From Jejudonia soesokkakensis (GTDB taxonomy: Bacteria; Bacteroidota; Bacteroidia; Flavobacteriales; Flavobacteriaceae): a DNA stretch of 64,000 nucleotides. The stretch spans positions 124,001 through 188,000 of the forward strand of contig NZ_JBHTBN010000004.1 in the NCBI RefSeq assembly GCF_042664795.1, written 5' to 3'. Of the stretch, positions 35,284 to 43,835 are shown one piece after another. The position numbers and the translations under genes are program-made. Below the pieces are notes generated by a model. The model saw only the letters and a list, made by a program, of their open reading frames with translations, did not search any database and had not been told where the DNA came from. Numbering within the stretch: position 1 is the stretch's first letter; every line of letters begins with the position of its first letter.

Positions 35284-36312
35284 ATGAGTCATCCCATAAA
35301 AATATTATTGATTTATACCGGTGGAACCATTGGTATGATCAAAGATTTTGAAACAGGTGCCTTGCGCAATTTTAACTTTAACGATCTTTTGAAGCATATT
35401 CCAGAATTAAAACTGCTGGATTGTGAAATTGCAACGACCAGCCTCAAAAAACCCATTGACAGTTCAAATATGAACCCAGACTATTGGGTAGAATTGGTCT
35501 CGATTATTGAAAACAAATATGCAACGTATGACGGATTTGTGATTCTGCATGGCAGTGATACGATGTCTTATACAGCGTCTGCCATGAGTTTTATGTTGGA
35601 GAACCTTGCAAAACCTGTAATATTTACCGGAAGCCAACTTCCCATTGGAGATCTTCGCACCGATGCTAAAGAAAATTTAATTACCTCCATACAAATTGCT
35701 GCGCTTCAGGAAAAAGGGAGGGCTAAGGTGACTGAAGTTGGGCTGTACTTTGAATATAAACTCTATCGTGCTAATCGAACCACAAAGATCAATGCAGAAC
35801 ATTTTGAAGCATTTGCGTCGCTTAATTATCCACCCTTAGTAAAAAGCGGCGTGCATCTAGCGGTAAATAATGATGCGTTGTATGTAGCTAATAGGCGAAA
35901 AAAATTAAAGGTCCATAAAAAAATGGTTTCAGATATTTTATTGCTGAAGATGTTTCCTGGTATTAATGAAAAAACGGTAAGCCATTTGCTTGCTTTTCCG
36001 CAGTTAAAAGGTGTTGTTTTAGAAACTTACGGTAGTGGAAACGTCACCAATGAAACATGGTTTTTACAGCTTCTGAAAGAAACTATACAAAAAGGAATTC
36101 CTGTGATTAACGTAACGCAATGTTCTGGCGGAAGTGTTGCTATGGGCTTATACGAAACCAGTGTCGGGTTAAAAAAGATTGGGGTAATCTCCGGAAAGGA
36201 CTGTACAACTGAAGCTGCACTGGCAAAACTCATGTATCTCTTAGGGCAAAAGGTATCGCGAAATAGTTTTAAAACTATTTTTGAAACTTCATTAAGAGGT
36301 GAAATGGTTTAA
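35284..36312 (+). CDS. ansA: Type I L-asparaginase
   Basis: 342 residues. Cytoplasmic type I form: no signal peptide. First active-site motif LIYTGGTIGMI with the nucleophilic Thr; second motif VILHGSDTMSYTASAMSFML with the Thr-Asp pair; GSQLPIGDLRTDAKEN is also diagnostic. It hydrolyses asparagine to aspartate and ammonia. In this organism it could also feed on asparagine released by the glycosylasparaginase or cyanophycin routes elsewhere in the window. It follows tatD on the same strand. Confidence 0.94.
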   Translation: MSHPIKILLIYTGGTIGMIKDFETGALRNFNFNDLLKHIPELKLLDCEIATTSLKKPIDSSNMNPDYWVELVSIIENKYATYDGFVILHGSDTMSYTASAMSFMLENLAKPVIFTGSQLPIGDLRTDAKENLITSIQIAALQEKGRAKVTEVGLYFEYKLYRANRTTKINAEHFEAFASLNYPPLVKSGVHLAVNNDALYVANRRKKLKVHKKMVSDILLLKMFPGINEKTVSHLLAFPQLKGVVLETYGSGNVTNETWFLQLLKETIQKGIPVINVTQCSGGSVAMGLYETSVGLKKIGVISGKDCTTEAALAKLMYLLGQKVSRNSFKTIFETSLRGEMV

Positions 36313-36380
36313 TAGGCAAAAAGCATTGTTTGTATCTTTAAAATTGCAGATATTTGCATCCTGCAATTTTGTAGGACTTT

Positions 36381-36468
36381 AGAGAGGTGGCCGAGTGGTC
36401 GAAGGCGCACGCCTGGAAAGTGTGTATACGCCACAAGCGTATCGAGGGTTCGAATCCCTTCCTCTCTG
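36381..36468 (+). tRNA. tRNA-Ser (anticodon GGA)
   Basis: 88 bases. Acceptor stem AGAGAGG (36381-36387) pairs with CCTCTCT (36461-36467), discriminator G at 36468. Anticodon stem CACGC/GTGTG (36408-36412, 36420-36424) around a loop with GGA at 36415-36417. A long variable arm (ATACGC...GCGTAT) as expected for serine, and a T arm GAGGG/CCCTT around TTCGAAT. CCA is not encoded. It reads UCC/UCU codons. The 3' end is duplicated 144 bases downstream. Confidence 0.97.
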
Positions 36469-36596
36469 CGAATGTAGTTGAGAGCTAAAAAATTTATCGG
36501 AGCTTGTTCCAGTAGATTTTTAGGCGAATAACTATAAATTGTGAAGCAATTTGTATTTCTAGCATACCTATTAGGGATCACCGAGCTTCGTGACGT

Positions 36597-36612
36597 AATC
36601 CCTTCCTCTCTG
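36597..36612 (+). repeat. Direct repeat of the tRNA-Ser 3' end (att-like)
   Basis: AATCCCTTCCTCTCTG here is an exact 16-base copy of 36453-36468, the 3' end of tRNA-Ser. The flanks also keep AATG just after (with a 2-base difference). No acceptor 5' strand, anticodon or D arm accompanies it, so it is not a second tRNA. The 128 bases between the copies contain no gene, only a hairpin (GGGAT at 36574 with ATCCC near 36602). The remainder to 36702 shows nothing I recognise. Confidence 0.75.
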
Positions 36613-36702
36613 AATGAATAACCTAAAGCCAAAATATCCAAGCCTACTTTTGTGTTTTTAGTTTTAATTTTAAAAGTGCTTTTGAGATTTATTTAAAATA
36701 CA

Positions 36703-38409
36703 TTAAGTTCTAGATACTAATGCCTGTGCCCAATCTTCAATTTCTGGACTAAAGCATTCTAAGATTGCGTCTGTGCCTAGTACATTCCCTTTGGCATTTC
36801 TTCCTAATAAAGAGATGTTATATGATTTTTTATTTTTTAAGAGCCCATTTGGCTGTGTTTTAGCACCTAACCCATCAGCTACTTCTTCAATTAATTTCTG
36901 CTTTCGCAATCCTTTAATAATATCTGAGTTTATTTCTTTAATCGCTGGAGCCTCTAGGACCGTATTAATGAGTGCTGAACATTCTATTCTCTTACCGTTT
37001 TTTAAAAGTTCCCACCCTTTTTTATTTTGAGTTATAGAAGGATCTTTGACAAAGGAGAGATCTAAAATATTACAGTCATTCAAGGCGATAAGTTGTAAAA
37101 TGCTTTCTACAGGTGGGCCATAAGAGTAACGTTTTGTTCGTTCGTCAATATCAATAATTTCTTTCATAATTTTATCAGATAATTTTGAATAGGCAAAAAT
37201 TCGATACATTAATGGTTGAAGTTGTCTCCAAATCTGTCCAATGGTAAAATCTAATGTAAATTTGCGAATACCTTTCGCCATTTCAACGCAAGCAACCATA
37301 TAATCCCTTGGTGGTAAATTAATATTAAGTATAAGATGATGCTTGGTTTCTGTATCTTTTAGCCATTGCTTTGTAAGACTTCTTATGTTTTCATGTGTCA
37401 ATGAAGTTTTGCAAAATAAATTTTCATCATTCAAAAAAATAGTTGCAGCTATTTTTGAAAAAGAATTTAATAGAAATTCTGATGAATCTATGTTATCTTT
37501 AGTTCCTAAGGTATCATTTAATTCTAATTCAAACTGATTTTTCTGAACAGTTGATGGTTCAAAGTTGTTATCAACTTTTCTTCCGTATGGTTTGGGTACA
37601 CAAGGCAAACCATCGAGGCTATAAGGAATAATTTTTAAATTACATGTTTCTTCAAGACTATATTCTAATAGATAACTTTCATTTCTTTTACTAAATCTAC
37701 CTTTAACTTTAGAAAGTAGTATTCTAGTGATATCTATCATGGTTAAACCATACCCAAGAATGGCAATATTACTAGAGCCTTTAACCTCATGAGTAATATC
37801 AATTTTATAAGGAGAATGTATATAGGTGCAGTCATTGGCTTTTGAATGATGGATGTTATTCTTTTCATCATTTGTCAACTTAGTTGGTTGGTGACCAATA
37901 GTTACTAAACATTCATCAAATTTCCATTGACCTTTTTTATAGTCCGTCACTGTCAAACCACTTGCTAAATATTCAATATTTTTAACCCTAGTTTTGACAA
38001 GATCTAATCTTCTAGTTTTTAAAAGTGGTTTTATGATTGAAGTGGCTCTTTCATTTAAATATCTTCCCATTTGTGAACGAGGCGGATACACATCCTTATC
38101 TGCATCTATATTTATGAGTAAATGATTATTAATACACCATTTGCTGTAGCTTGGAAACAAAGGAATTGTAACATCAGTATATTTTATAGAGGCTCTGCCC
38201 TTCAAGTTTTGCAAAGCATGATCTGAGATGTTGATCCAATTAGTATTTGATTGGTTTAGCTCCCAAGCTTTGCCGACACCAAGATGATCACCAGATTCAA
38301 AAATTGTTATATATAGATTATTAAATTTATTTTCTTTCACTGAAGAAAATATTAGTCTTTCTAAACTATATAAACCTCTAGGTCCAAATCCGATAATACC
38401 TAATTTCAT
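36703..38409 (-). CDS. FAD/NAD(P)-binding flavoprotein of unknown substrate
   Basis: 568 residues. The N-terminal Rossmann motif KLGIIGFGPRGLYSLERL followed by ITIFESGDHLGVGKAW matches the FAD-NAD(P)-binding family (NAD_binding_9) found in lysine/ornithine-monooxygenase-like and uncharacterised flavoproteins. A second nucleotide-binding stretch is SNIAILGYGLTMIDITRILL. Further blocks are YPPRSQMGRYLNERA and LLGRNAKGNVLGTDAILECF. No partner gene makes the reaction clear. It stands between the duplicated tRNA-Ser end and a DUF421 gene (25 bases from it), and may belong to an integrated block. Cytoplasmic; substrate unknown. Confidence 0.8.
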   Translation of the reverse strand: MKLGIIGFGPRGLYSLERLIFSSVKENKFNNLYITIFESGDHLGVGKAWELNQSNTNWINISDHALQNLKGRASIKYTDVTIPLFPSYSKWCINNHLLINIDADKDVYPPRSQMGRYLNERATSIIKPLLKTRRLDLVKTRVKNIEYLASGLTVTDYKKGQWKFDECLVTIGHQPTKLTNDEKNNIHHSKANDCTYIHSPYKIDITHEVKGSSNIAILGYGLTMIDITRILLSKVKGRFSKRNESYLLEYSLEETCNLKIIPYSLDGLPCVPKPYGRKVDNNFEPSTVQKNQFELELNDTLGTKDNIDSSEFLLNSFSKIAATIFLNDENLFCKTSLTHENIRSLTKQWLKDTETKHHLILNINLPPRDYMVACVEMAKGIRKFTLDFTIGQIWRQLQPLMYRIFAYSKLSDKIMKEIIDIDERTKRYSYGPPVESILQLIALNDCNILDLSFVKDPSITQNKKGWELLKNGKRIECSALINTVLEAPAIKEINSDIIKGLRKQKLIEEVADGLGAKTQPNGLLKNKKSYNISLLGRNAKGNVLGTDAILECFSPEIEDWAQALVSRT

Positions 38410-38434
38410 TTACAGATAAATTATAAATTTTAAG

Positions 38435-38959
38435 CTATTTTCTTCTTACGCCCTGAAGCATTTTATCCATAAGCTTTTTGTCGGTGGCTGTATGTAATAC
38501 TGAAACGTCACCAGTTGATTCCAACACTACAGCTAAAACTTGACCAAAATCTATAACATTGGCCTCTCGTAGTTTGGCAATTAAGTCTTCTTCACTCAAG
38601 TTGGTTTTATGTAAGTTATCAAATAGAATTTCCCCATTTTCCATGATAAGCATAGGTTTGTTGGTTGCTATTTTTTTAAAGAACTTAGATTTACGAACAC
38701 AAAAAGCAAATACTGTTTGGAACAATAGTATTCCTCCTAAAGCCAAACCACCTTTTAGTAAAGATTGATCTGGATTTAAAATAATTGTAGCTATAATAGA
38801 GCCTATAGCAATAGTAGACGCAAAATCAAAACTTGAAATTTTAGCAAAACTTCGTAAGCCTGATATACGAGTTATAACGATGATAATTGTAAATATTAAA
38901 ATAACAGTGATAAGCATTTTTATCAACAACACTGGAGCTGCATTTAGCCAATTTTCCAT
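38435..38959 (-). CDS. DUF421 family membrane protein (YetF-like)
   Basis: 174 residues. Three membrane helices in the first 85 residues (about 10-32, 45-62, 68-86), including RISGLRSFAKISSFDFASTIAIGS (shown by position about 31-54), the family signature. The C-terminal cytoplasmic domain has PMLIMENGEILFDNLHKTNL and EEDLIAKLREANV. Such proteins occur with stress and sporulation genes in other bacteria; exact role unknown. It lies upstream of and in the same direction as the flavoprotein gene (25-base gap), so the two may share a transcript. Confidence 0.9.
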   Translation of the reverse strand: MENWLNAAPVLLIKMLITVILIFTIIIVITRISGLRSFAKISSFDFASTIAIGSIIATIILNPDQSLLKGGLALGGILLFQTVFAFCVRKSKFFKKIATNKPMLIMENGEILFDNLHKTNLSEEDLIAKLREANVIDFGQVLAVVLESTGDVSVLHTATDKKLMDKMLQGVRRK

Positions 38960-39125
38960 ATTTTTCTATTTAATTTATAACAATAGTAAGTCAGAATTAA
39001 TTAAAATATGCCATAGAGACATTAAAAAGTCTACTTTTATCACTAAATTAGTAATTGTAGCTATTTGAATTTATCGATTTAATAGTTATTTATACTATAC
39101 GCCACCCATAAACAAATTGAAACAA

Positions 39126-39278
39126 ATGTCACTTGTAACTATTATTTTAAATTTAGTATTGCCACCCCTAGCCGTTTTTTTAAAACATGGATTAGGAAAA
39201 GTTTTTTTAATAAATCTTTTGTTAACGATAATAGGGTGGGTTCCAGGAGTTATACATGCTTTTATAGTAAATGATTGA
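39126..39278 (+). CDS. Pmp3/YqaE family small membrane protein
   Basis: 50 residues, read by hand: ATG at 39126, TGA at 39276-39278. Two hydrophobic helices joined by a short loop, with the family pattern LPPLAVFLKHGLGKVFLIN and TIIGWVPGVIHAFIV. Pmp3/YqaE proteins respond to salt, cold and membrane stress and affect membrane potential in yeast and plants. The next gene (SemiSWEET) begins 12 bases downstream, so the two form a small operon. Confidence 0.9.
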   Translation: MSLVTIILNLVLPPLAVFLKHGLGKVFLINLLLTIIGWVPGVIHAFIVND

Positions 39279-39290
39279 ATTATTTGAGTT

Positions 39291-39548
39291 ATGGAGATGA
39301 TTCTAGGGATAATCGCTGGAATACTAACTATGTGCGGAATTATTCCTCAAATTTATAAAGCGCATAAAACTCAAAAAACGGGAGATGTTTCCAAAGGTAT
39401 GCTCGTAGTTATAATGATCGGGGTTTTTTTGTGGACAGTATATGGAATTCTTAAAAGTGATTTCCCAATTATCATCACTAATGCAATTGCATTTCTTTTA
39501 AATAGTTATATGTTATTTATTGTCTATAAATTAGAACTTGATGATTAA
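39291..39548 (+). CDS. SemiSWEET sugar transporter
   Basis: 85 residues with three membrane helices, one triple-helix bundle of the SWEET/PQ-loop family. The PQ motif is in CGIIPQIYKAHKTQKTGDVS; the third helix ends LLNSYMLFIVYKLELDD. SemiSWEETs dimerise to carry sugars by facilitated diffusion in the inner membrane. It is co-transcribed with the Pmp3 protein and ends in a bidirectional terminator shared with tRNA-Gln. Sugar unknown. Confidence 0.9.
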   Translation: MEMILGIIAGILTMCGIIPQIYKAHKTQKTGDVSKGMLVVIMIGVFLWTVYGILKSDFPIIITNAIAFLLNSYMLFIVYKLELDD

Positions 39549-39582
39549 TACGCTATTTACGTAATCTGACATAGTATGAATC

Positions 39583-39613
39583 AAAAAATCCAGCCTAATT
39601 GGCTGGATTTTTT
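39583..39613. terminator. Bidirectional terminator between SemiSWEET and tRNA-Gln
   Basis: AAAAAATCCAGCC (39583-39595) pairs perfectly with GGCTGGATTTTTT (39601-39613) over a 5-base loop. It ends both the plus-strand SemiSWEET operon and the minus-strand tRNA. Confidence 0.92.
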
Positions 39614-39614
39614 G

Positions 39615-39685
39615 TTGTCCCACTAGGACTCGAACCTAGAATGACGGTACCAAAAACCGGAGTGTTACCATTACACCATGGGACA
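39615..39685 (-). tRNA. tRNA-Gln (anticodon TTG)
   Basis: 71 bases on the minus strand. Acceptor TGTCCCA/TGGGACA, discriminator A. Anticodon TTG at complement 39651-39653 in loop TTTTGGT. T arm CTAGG-type stem around TTCGAGT. The first anticodon-stem pair is a C-T mismatch, with four good pairs inside. CCA not encoded. Bases 39686-39909 hold no gene; they contain the leader of the DUF2723 gene, where I see no exact promoter box. Confidence 0.93.
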
Positions 39686-39909
39686 ATAGAAACTTAAAAA
39701 TTGTATTTTTAAGTGCCTCGTACACCTTTTGAGCGTAAGAGGATGCAAATTTATAACAAAGTTTTTGTTACACAAAAATATTTCCGTAAAATTTACGACG
39801 ATATCCATACAATTTACATACGATTTTGAATACACAGACGTTAGCTATTTTTTAGCACCTTAACTATCTATTTTATTAGTAAATTCGCCACAAACTTAAA
39901 GAAGCAACT

Positions 39910-42900
39910 ATGAAGGATTTCAACTTCAGCAAATGGAATAATATACTTGGATGGGTAGTTTTTGCCATCGCCCTAGTAACGTATTGGCTTACTGTAGAGC
40001 CTACAGCTAGTTTCTGGGATGCTGGCGAATACATTACCACTGCTAGTAATCTGGAAGTAGGACATCCGCCTGGAGCACCATTATATCAGTTGTTAGGAGC
40101 ATTCTTTTCAATTTTTGCAATGGATCCCTCTAACATTGCACTAACCATCAACCTGATGTCGGTTTTCGCAAGTGCGTTTACTATCCTTTTTATGTTTTGG
40201 TCCCTTACTATTTTATTGCGAAATGTGGTATCAAAAAAATATGAGCTTGACAGAAATCATTCTTTAGCAATTCTGGGAAGTGCTGCTGTTGGAGCTTTGG
40301 CCTTTACTTTTAGTGATAGTTTTTGGTATAATGCTGTTGAAGCCGAAGTGTATGCCGCTGCTGCCTGTATCATGTCCATTTTATTCTACTGTGCGTTGCG
40401 GTGGGAACGTGAAATGGGGACTCCCCGTGGTGACCGTTGGATGATTCTTATTGCATTTGTCATAGGGCTTTCTTTTGGAGTTCACTTTATGGGATTATTG
40501 ACTATTCCTGCGATGGGCTTCTTATACTACTTTAAAAACTATAAAAAAGTTACAGTCAAAAACTTTATCGTCGCTAATGTGGTGGTGGTAGCCATTTTAT
40601 TATTTATTTTCAAATTATTACTTCCGGTTACTATGAAGCTTTTTAGTGCTTCAGAATTATTTTTTATTAATACCATTGGGCTTCCATTTAACTCTGGAAC
40701 CATCATTGCTGGGCTAGTCTTTGCTGCATTATTTTACTTCGGACTCAAATACACTCGTAACAAAGGCTATGCGACCTTTAATACATTGCTCCTTTGTGTG
40801 TTGTTTATCTTTATTGGATTTTCAAGTTGGTTAATGCTCCCAATTCGTGCAAATGCGGGTGTCGTGATCAATGAAAATAATCCAAATAATGCCAGAGAAT
40901 TGCTCGCCTATTACAACCGTGAACAATACCCAGAAACCCATTTATTTTACGGGCCTTTATTTACTGAAACGTATGCAGGTCTCGACCCAGTAAATCCTTA
41001 CAAGGATGATAAACCAAAATACGAAAAAGATGAGGAAACGGGTAAATATATCATTGTAAACGAATACAAAAATGCAAGTCAGAATACAGATGATGCTCAA
41101 AAAGGATTCCTCCCACGAATGTGGAGCGTAGAGCATAATGCAAATTATATTGAGTTTGCTGGCGGACTTGATTTTGCCATTAAACGAGAATATAGAGATG
41201 AACCCCGATTGCTTCAGGAAGTTACAAAATTTAAGGAAGCTTACAATGAAGGGTTGGTCGATGGAGAAGGTTATAATAGCTTCTTAAAAGATTTTGGACC
41301 TTTCCTTGATATAGAAAAACCATCTTTTGGTCAGAATATGAAATTTATGTTCGAGTTTCAGTTTGGCTATATGTACTGGCGTTATTTTATGTGGAATTTT
41401 GCAGGTCGTCAAGACGATATTCAAGGTGAATATACAGACCTTCACGGAAACTGGTTAAGTGGAATTACCTTTTTGGATGAGCTTAGGTTAGGGTCACAAG
41501 ACAACCTTCCAAGTGATGTTAAAAATAATAAAGCTCGAAATACGTATTATTTACTTCCTCTTATTTTGGGCGTATTAGGAATCGTTTTTCTTTTAATGAA
41601 TAATAAGAAAAAATTCTGGGTATTGTTGGTTTTTTTCTTATTTACCGGAATTGCCCTCAAAATTTATTTAAATGAACGTCCTTTTGAACCCCGTGAGCGT
41701 GACTATGCGCTCGTAGGTTCTTTTTACGTGTTTGCGATTTGGATTGGATTTGGGGTCTATGCTTTATTTGAAATGCTCAATGAGTATATAAAACCTAAAA
41801 TAGCAATACCTGTCGTTTTAGGTGCAACACTTCTAGCAGCTCCTGTTTTAATGGCGTATCAAAATTGGGATGATCATGACCGTTCCAACAAGTATACGGC
41901 GAATGCTATGGGTAAAATGTATCTGGATTCGGTCGATGAAAATGCGATATTATTCACAATTGGCGATAATGACACCTTTATGCTATGGTACAACCAGAAT
42001 ATTGAGGGGTATCGCAGAGATGTGCGTATTGTAAATACGAGTTTGTTTCAGACAGACTGGTATATTGATGATATGAAAAAACAAGCCTTTGAAAGCGCTC
42101 CCATTCCGTCGCAATTAACACATGATAAATATACCTTTGGATCTAGGGACTTCTTGTTCTTTCAGCAAACAAAACAAGACACGATAGATATAAATACTTG
42201 GATGGATTTTGTGGCGAACGATAGCCCTGTGACGAAAGTGGAACTGCAAAGTGGACAGTTTGCAAATACGTTTCCATCCAAAGTAATTCGAGTTCCGGTC
42301 GATAAAGAAGCTGTGCTAGCAAACGGGATCGTAAAACCTGAAGATGCAGATAAAATTGTACCGTATATCGATATTGAATTGAAGGGTGACGTACTCTATA
42401 AAAACCGAATGATGATGCTGGATGTAATTGCCAATAACAACTGGGAGCGCCCTATATATTTTAGCGGTGGTGCCTTTGGGGATGACGATTATATTTGGAT
42501 GAAAGATTACCTTCAGTTGGATGGAGTTGTATATAAATTAGTGCCTATATTAACCTCTAACAAAGGTCGAAGTCCGTTTGATATGGGTAGGATTGATTCT
42601 GAAAAAATGTACGACATTGTGATGAGTTGGGACTGGGGAAATAGCAATAGCCCAGACATATATCACGACGTGGAAACTCGTAAAAATTCGATCACTTATC
42701 GAAGCAATTTGGCACGTCTTGCAGAACAATTGATCAATGAAGGTAAAATGGAAAAAGCCGAAGAAGTACTTGATCTGGCCATGGATAAAATGCCTGTCGA
42801 ATATTTTAATTATTATTCATTGTTAGAACCGTATGTGTTAGGATATTTTGAAGTTGAAAAACCTGAAAAAGCGAGAGCTTTATTTCAGGAAGTTGCTAAA

Positions 42901-43230
42901 AAATATCAAGAATATTTAGTGTATTACAGTGGGATGAAACTACGGAAACAATACCAGATTGCCGATGAGATTATCAGCACCATGGAAAAATACCGTGGGA
43001 TAGTAGATGTTTTGGTTATCATGGACGACGAAGCGTATGCGCGTAAGGAAGCAGAAACATTTAATGAGTACTTGCGAAAGTTCCGTCATTTTTATACCGA
43101 AGATGAAAAAGTAGATATGGACCAAGAGATCCCAGAAGAAACAGAATTGGAAATTCCTATCGATTCAGCCATTATGGAAGCGATGAAAAATGAGCAACTC
43201 AACATAGAGAAGGTTAATACTGAACAGTAA
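39910..43230 (+). CDS. DUF2723 family membrane glycosyltransferase (GT117 type)
   Basis: 1106 residues. Multi-helix membrane half (about 1-680) with the N-terminal family block LTVEPTASFWDAGEYITTAS, where the Asp/Glu of WDAGEY lie in the first periplasmic loop like the catalytic acid of GT-C enzymes. Later blocks include NERPFEPRERDYALVGSFYV and TIGDNDTFMLWYNQN. The C-terminal 350 residues are soluble and end with TPR-like helices. The family is typical of Bacteroidota and is assigned to GT-C protein/lipid O-glycosylation; acceptor unknown. A polysaccharide deacetylase follows after 2 bases, so both may act on the same surface glycan. Confidence 0.88.
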   Translation: MKDFNFSKWNNILGWVVFAIALVTYWLTVEPTASFWDAGEYITTASNLEVGHPPGAPLYQLLGAFFSIFAMDPSNIALTINLMSVFASAFTILFMFWSLTILLRNVVSKKYELDRNHSLAILGSAAVGALAFTFSDSFWYNAVEAEVYAAAACIMSILFYCALRWEREMGTPRGDRWMILIAFVIGLSFGVHFMGLLTIPAMGFLYYFKNYKKVTVKNFIVANVVVVAILLFIFKLLLPVTMKLFSASELFFINTIGLPFNSGTIIAGLVFAALFYFGLKYTRNKGYATFNTLLLCVLFIFIGFSSWLMLPIRANAGVVINENNPNNARELLAYYNREQYPETHLFYGPLFTETYAGLDPVNPYKDDKPKYEKDEETGKYIIVNEYKNASQNTDDAQKGFLPRMWSVEHNANYIEFAGGLDFAIKREYRDEPRLLQEVTKFKEAYNEGLVDGEGYNSFLKDFGPFLDIEKPSFGQNMKFMFEFQFGYMYWRYFMWNFAGRQDDIQGEYTDLHGNWLSGITFLDELRLGSQDNLPSDVKNNKARNTYYLLPLILGVLGIVFLLMNNKKKFWVLLVFFLFTGIALKIYLNERPFEPRERDYALVGSFYVFAIWIGFGVYALFEMLNEYIKPKIAIPVVLGATLLAAPVLMAYQNWDDHDRSNKYTANAMGKMYLDSVDENAILFTIGDNDTFMLWYNQNIEGYRRDVRIVNTSLFQTDWYIDDMKKQAFESAPIPSQLTHDKYTFGSRDFLFFQQTKQDTIDINTWMDFVANDSPVTKVELQSGQFANTFPSKVIRVPVDKEAVLANGIVKPEDADKIVPYIDIELKGDVLYKNRMMMLDVIANNNWERPIYFSGGAFGDDDYIWMKDYLQLDGVVYKLVPILTSNKGRSPFDMGRIDSEKMYDIVMSWDWGNSNSPDIYHDVETRKNSITYRSNLARLAEQLINEGKMEKAEEVLDLAMDKMPVEYFNYYSLLEPYVLGYFEVEKPEKARALFQEVAKKYQEYLVYYSGMKLRKQYQIADEIISTMEKYRGIVDVLVIMDDEAYARKEAETFNEYLRKFRHFYTEDEKVDMDQEIPEETELEIPIDSAIMEAMKNEQLNIEKVNTEQ

Positions 43231-43232
43231 TT

Positions 43233-43835
43233 TTGAAACCTTTACTAGTTAAAATGCCTAAAGTTATGCGATGGATGTATCCAAAGCGAATTTGGGCATT
43301 TTCTCGTTCAGAACCTAAGATTTATCTCACGTTTGATGATGGGCCTATCCCAGAAGTTACCCCTTGGGTATTGGATCTGCTGAAAGAATATAATGCAAAA
43401 GCCACTTTTTTTTGTATTGGCGAAAACGTACAAAAGCATCCTGAAATATATAATAGAATTATAGCTGAAGGGCATTCAGTAGGAAATCATACCTTTCACC
43501 ATCTGAATGGCTGGAAAACGAATACTTCAACATACATTGAAGACGTTTCAAAAGCAGCAGAATATATCGACTCAAAGTTGTTTAGGCCACCATATGGAAG
43601 AATAACTTCAAATCAGGCAAAGCAGCTTAAGAAAAAAGGGTATAGAATTATTATGTGGGATGTTTTGTCCTATGATTTCGAAGCAAGTGTTTCCGAAGAA
43701 AAATGCCTTCACAATGTTTTAAACAACATTGAAAATGGAAGTATTGTTGTCTTTCACGATAGCGTAAAAGCAGAAAAAAACCTTCGATATGTATTACCGA
43801 AGGTTTTAAATATCTTTTTTAGTAATTGTATTTAA
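43233..43835 (+). CDS. Polysaccharide deacetylase (NodB domain)
   Basis: 200 residues. All NodB motifs are readable: YLTFDDGP (motif 1), HSVGNHTFHH (motif 2, the metal histidines), RPPYGRIT (3), MWDVLSYDF (4) and VVFHDS (5). The enzyme removes acetyl groups from N-acetylglucosamine-containing glycans. The start is uncertain: TTG at 43233 gives MKPLLVKMP, while an ATG lies at 43254. Both are compatible with the family; I prefer 43233 because short flavobacterial homologues begin with a similar lead. It is coupled to the DUF2723 gene and ends overlapping the convergent gene by 4 bases. No signal peptide is obvious. Confidence 0.9.
   Translation: MKPLLVKMPKVMRWMYPKRIWAFSRSEPKIYLTFDDGPIPEVTPWVLDLLKEYNAKATFFCIGENVQKHPEIYNRIIAEGHSVGNHTFHHLNGWKTNTSTYIEDVSKAAEYIDSKLFRPPYGRITSNQAKQLKKKGYRIIMWDVLSYDFEASVSEEKCLHNVLNNIENGSIVVFHDSVKAEKNLRYVLPKVLNIFFSNCI

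Noticed and set aside
36597..36612. A second tRNA-Ser gene or pseudogene
   Set aside because: Only 16 bases of the 3' end are present; no anticodon arm, D arm or 5' acceptor strand can be found nearby.
36309..36641. 110-residue frame on the minus strand across tRNA-Ser (EEGIRTLDTLVAYTHFPGVR-type)
   Set aside because: It is the antisense of tRNA-Ser, a well-known false protein that appears in many databases. Its repeated REEGI pieces merely show the duplicated tRNA end.
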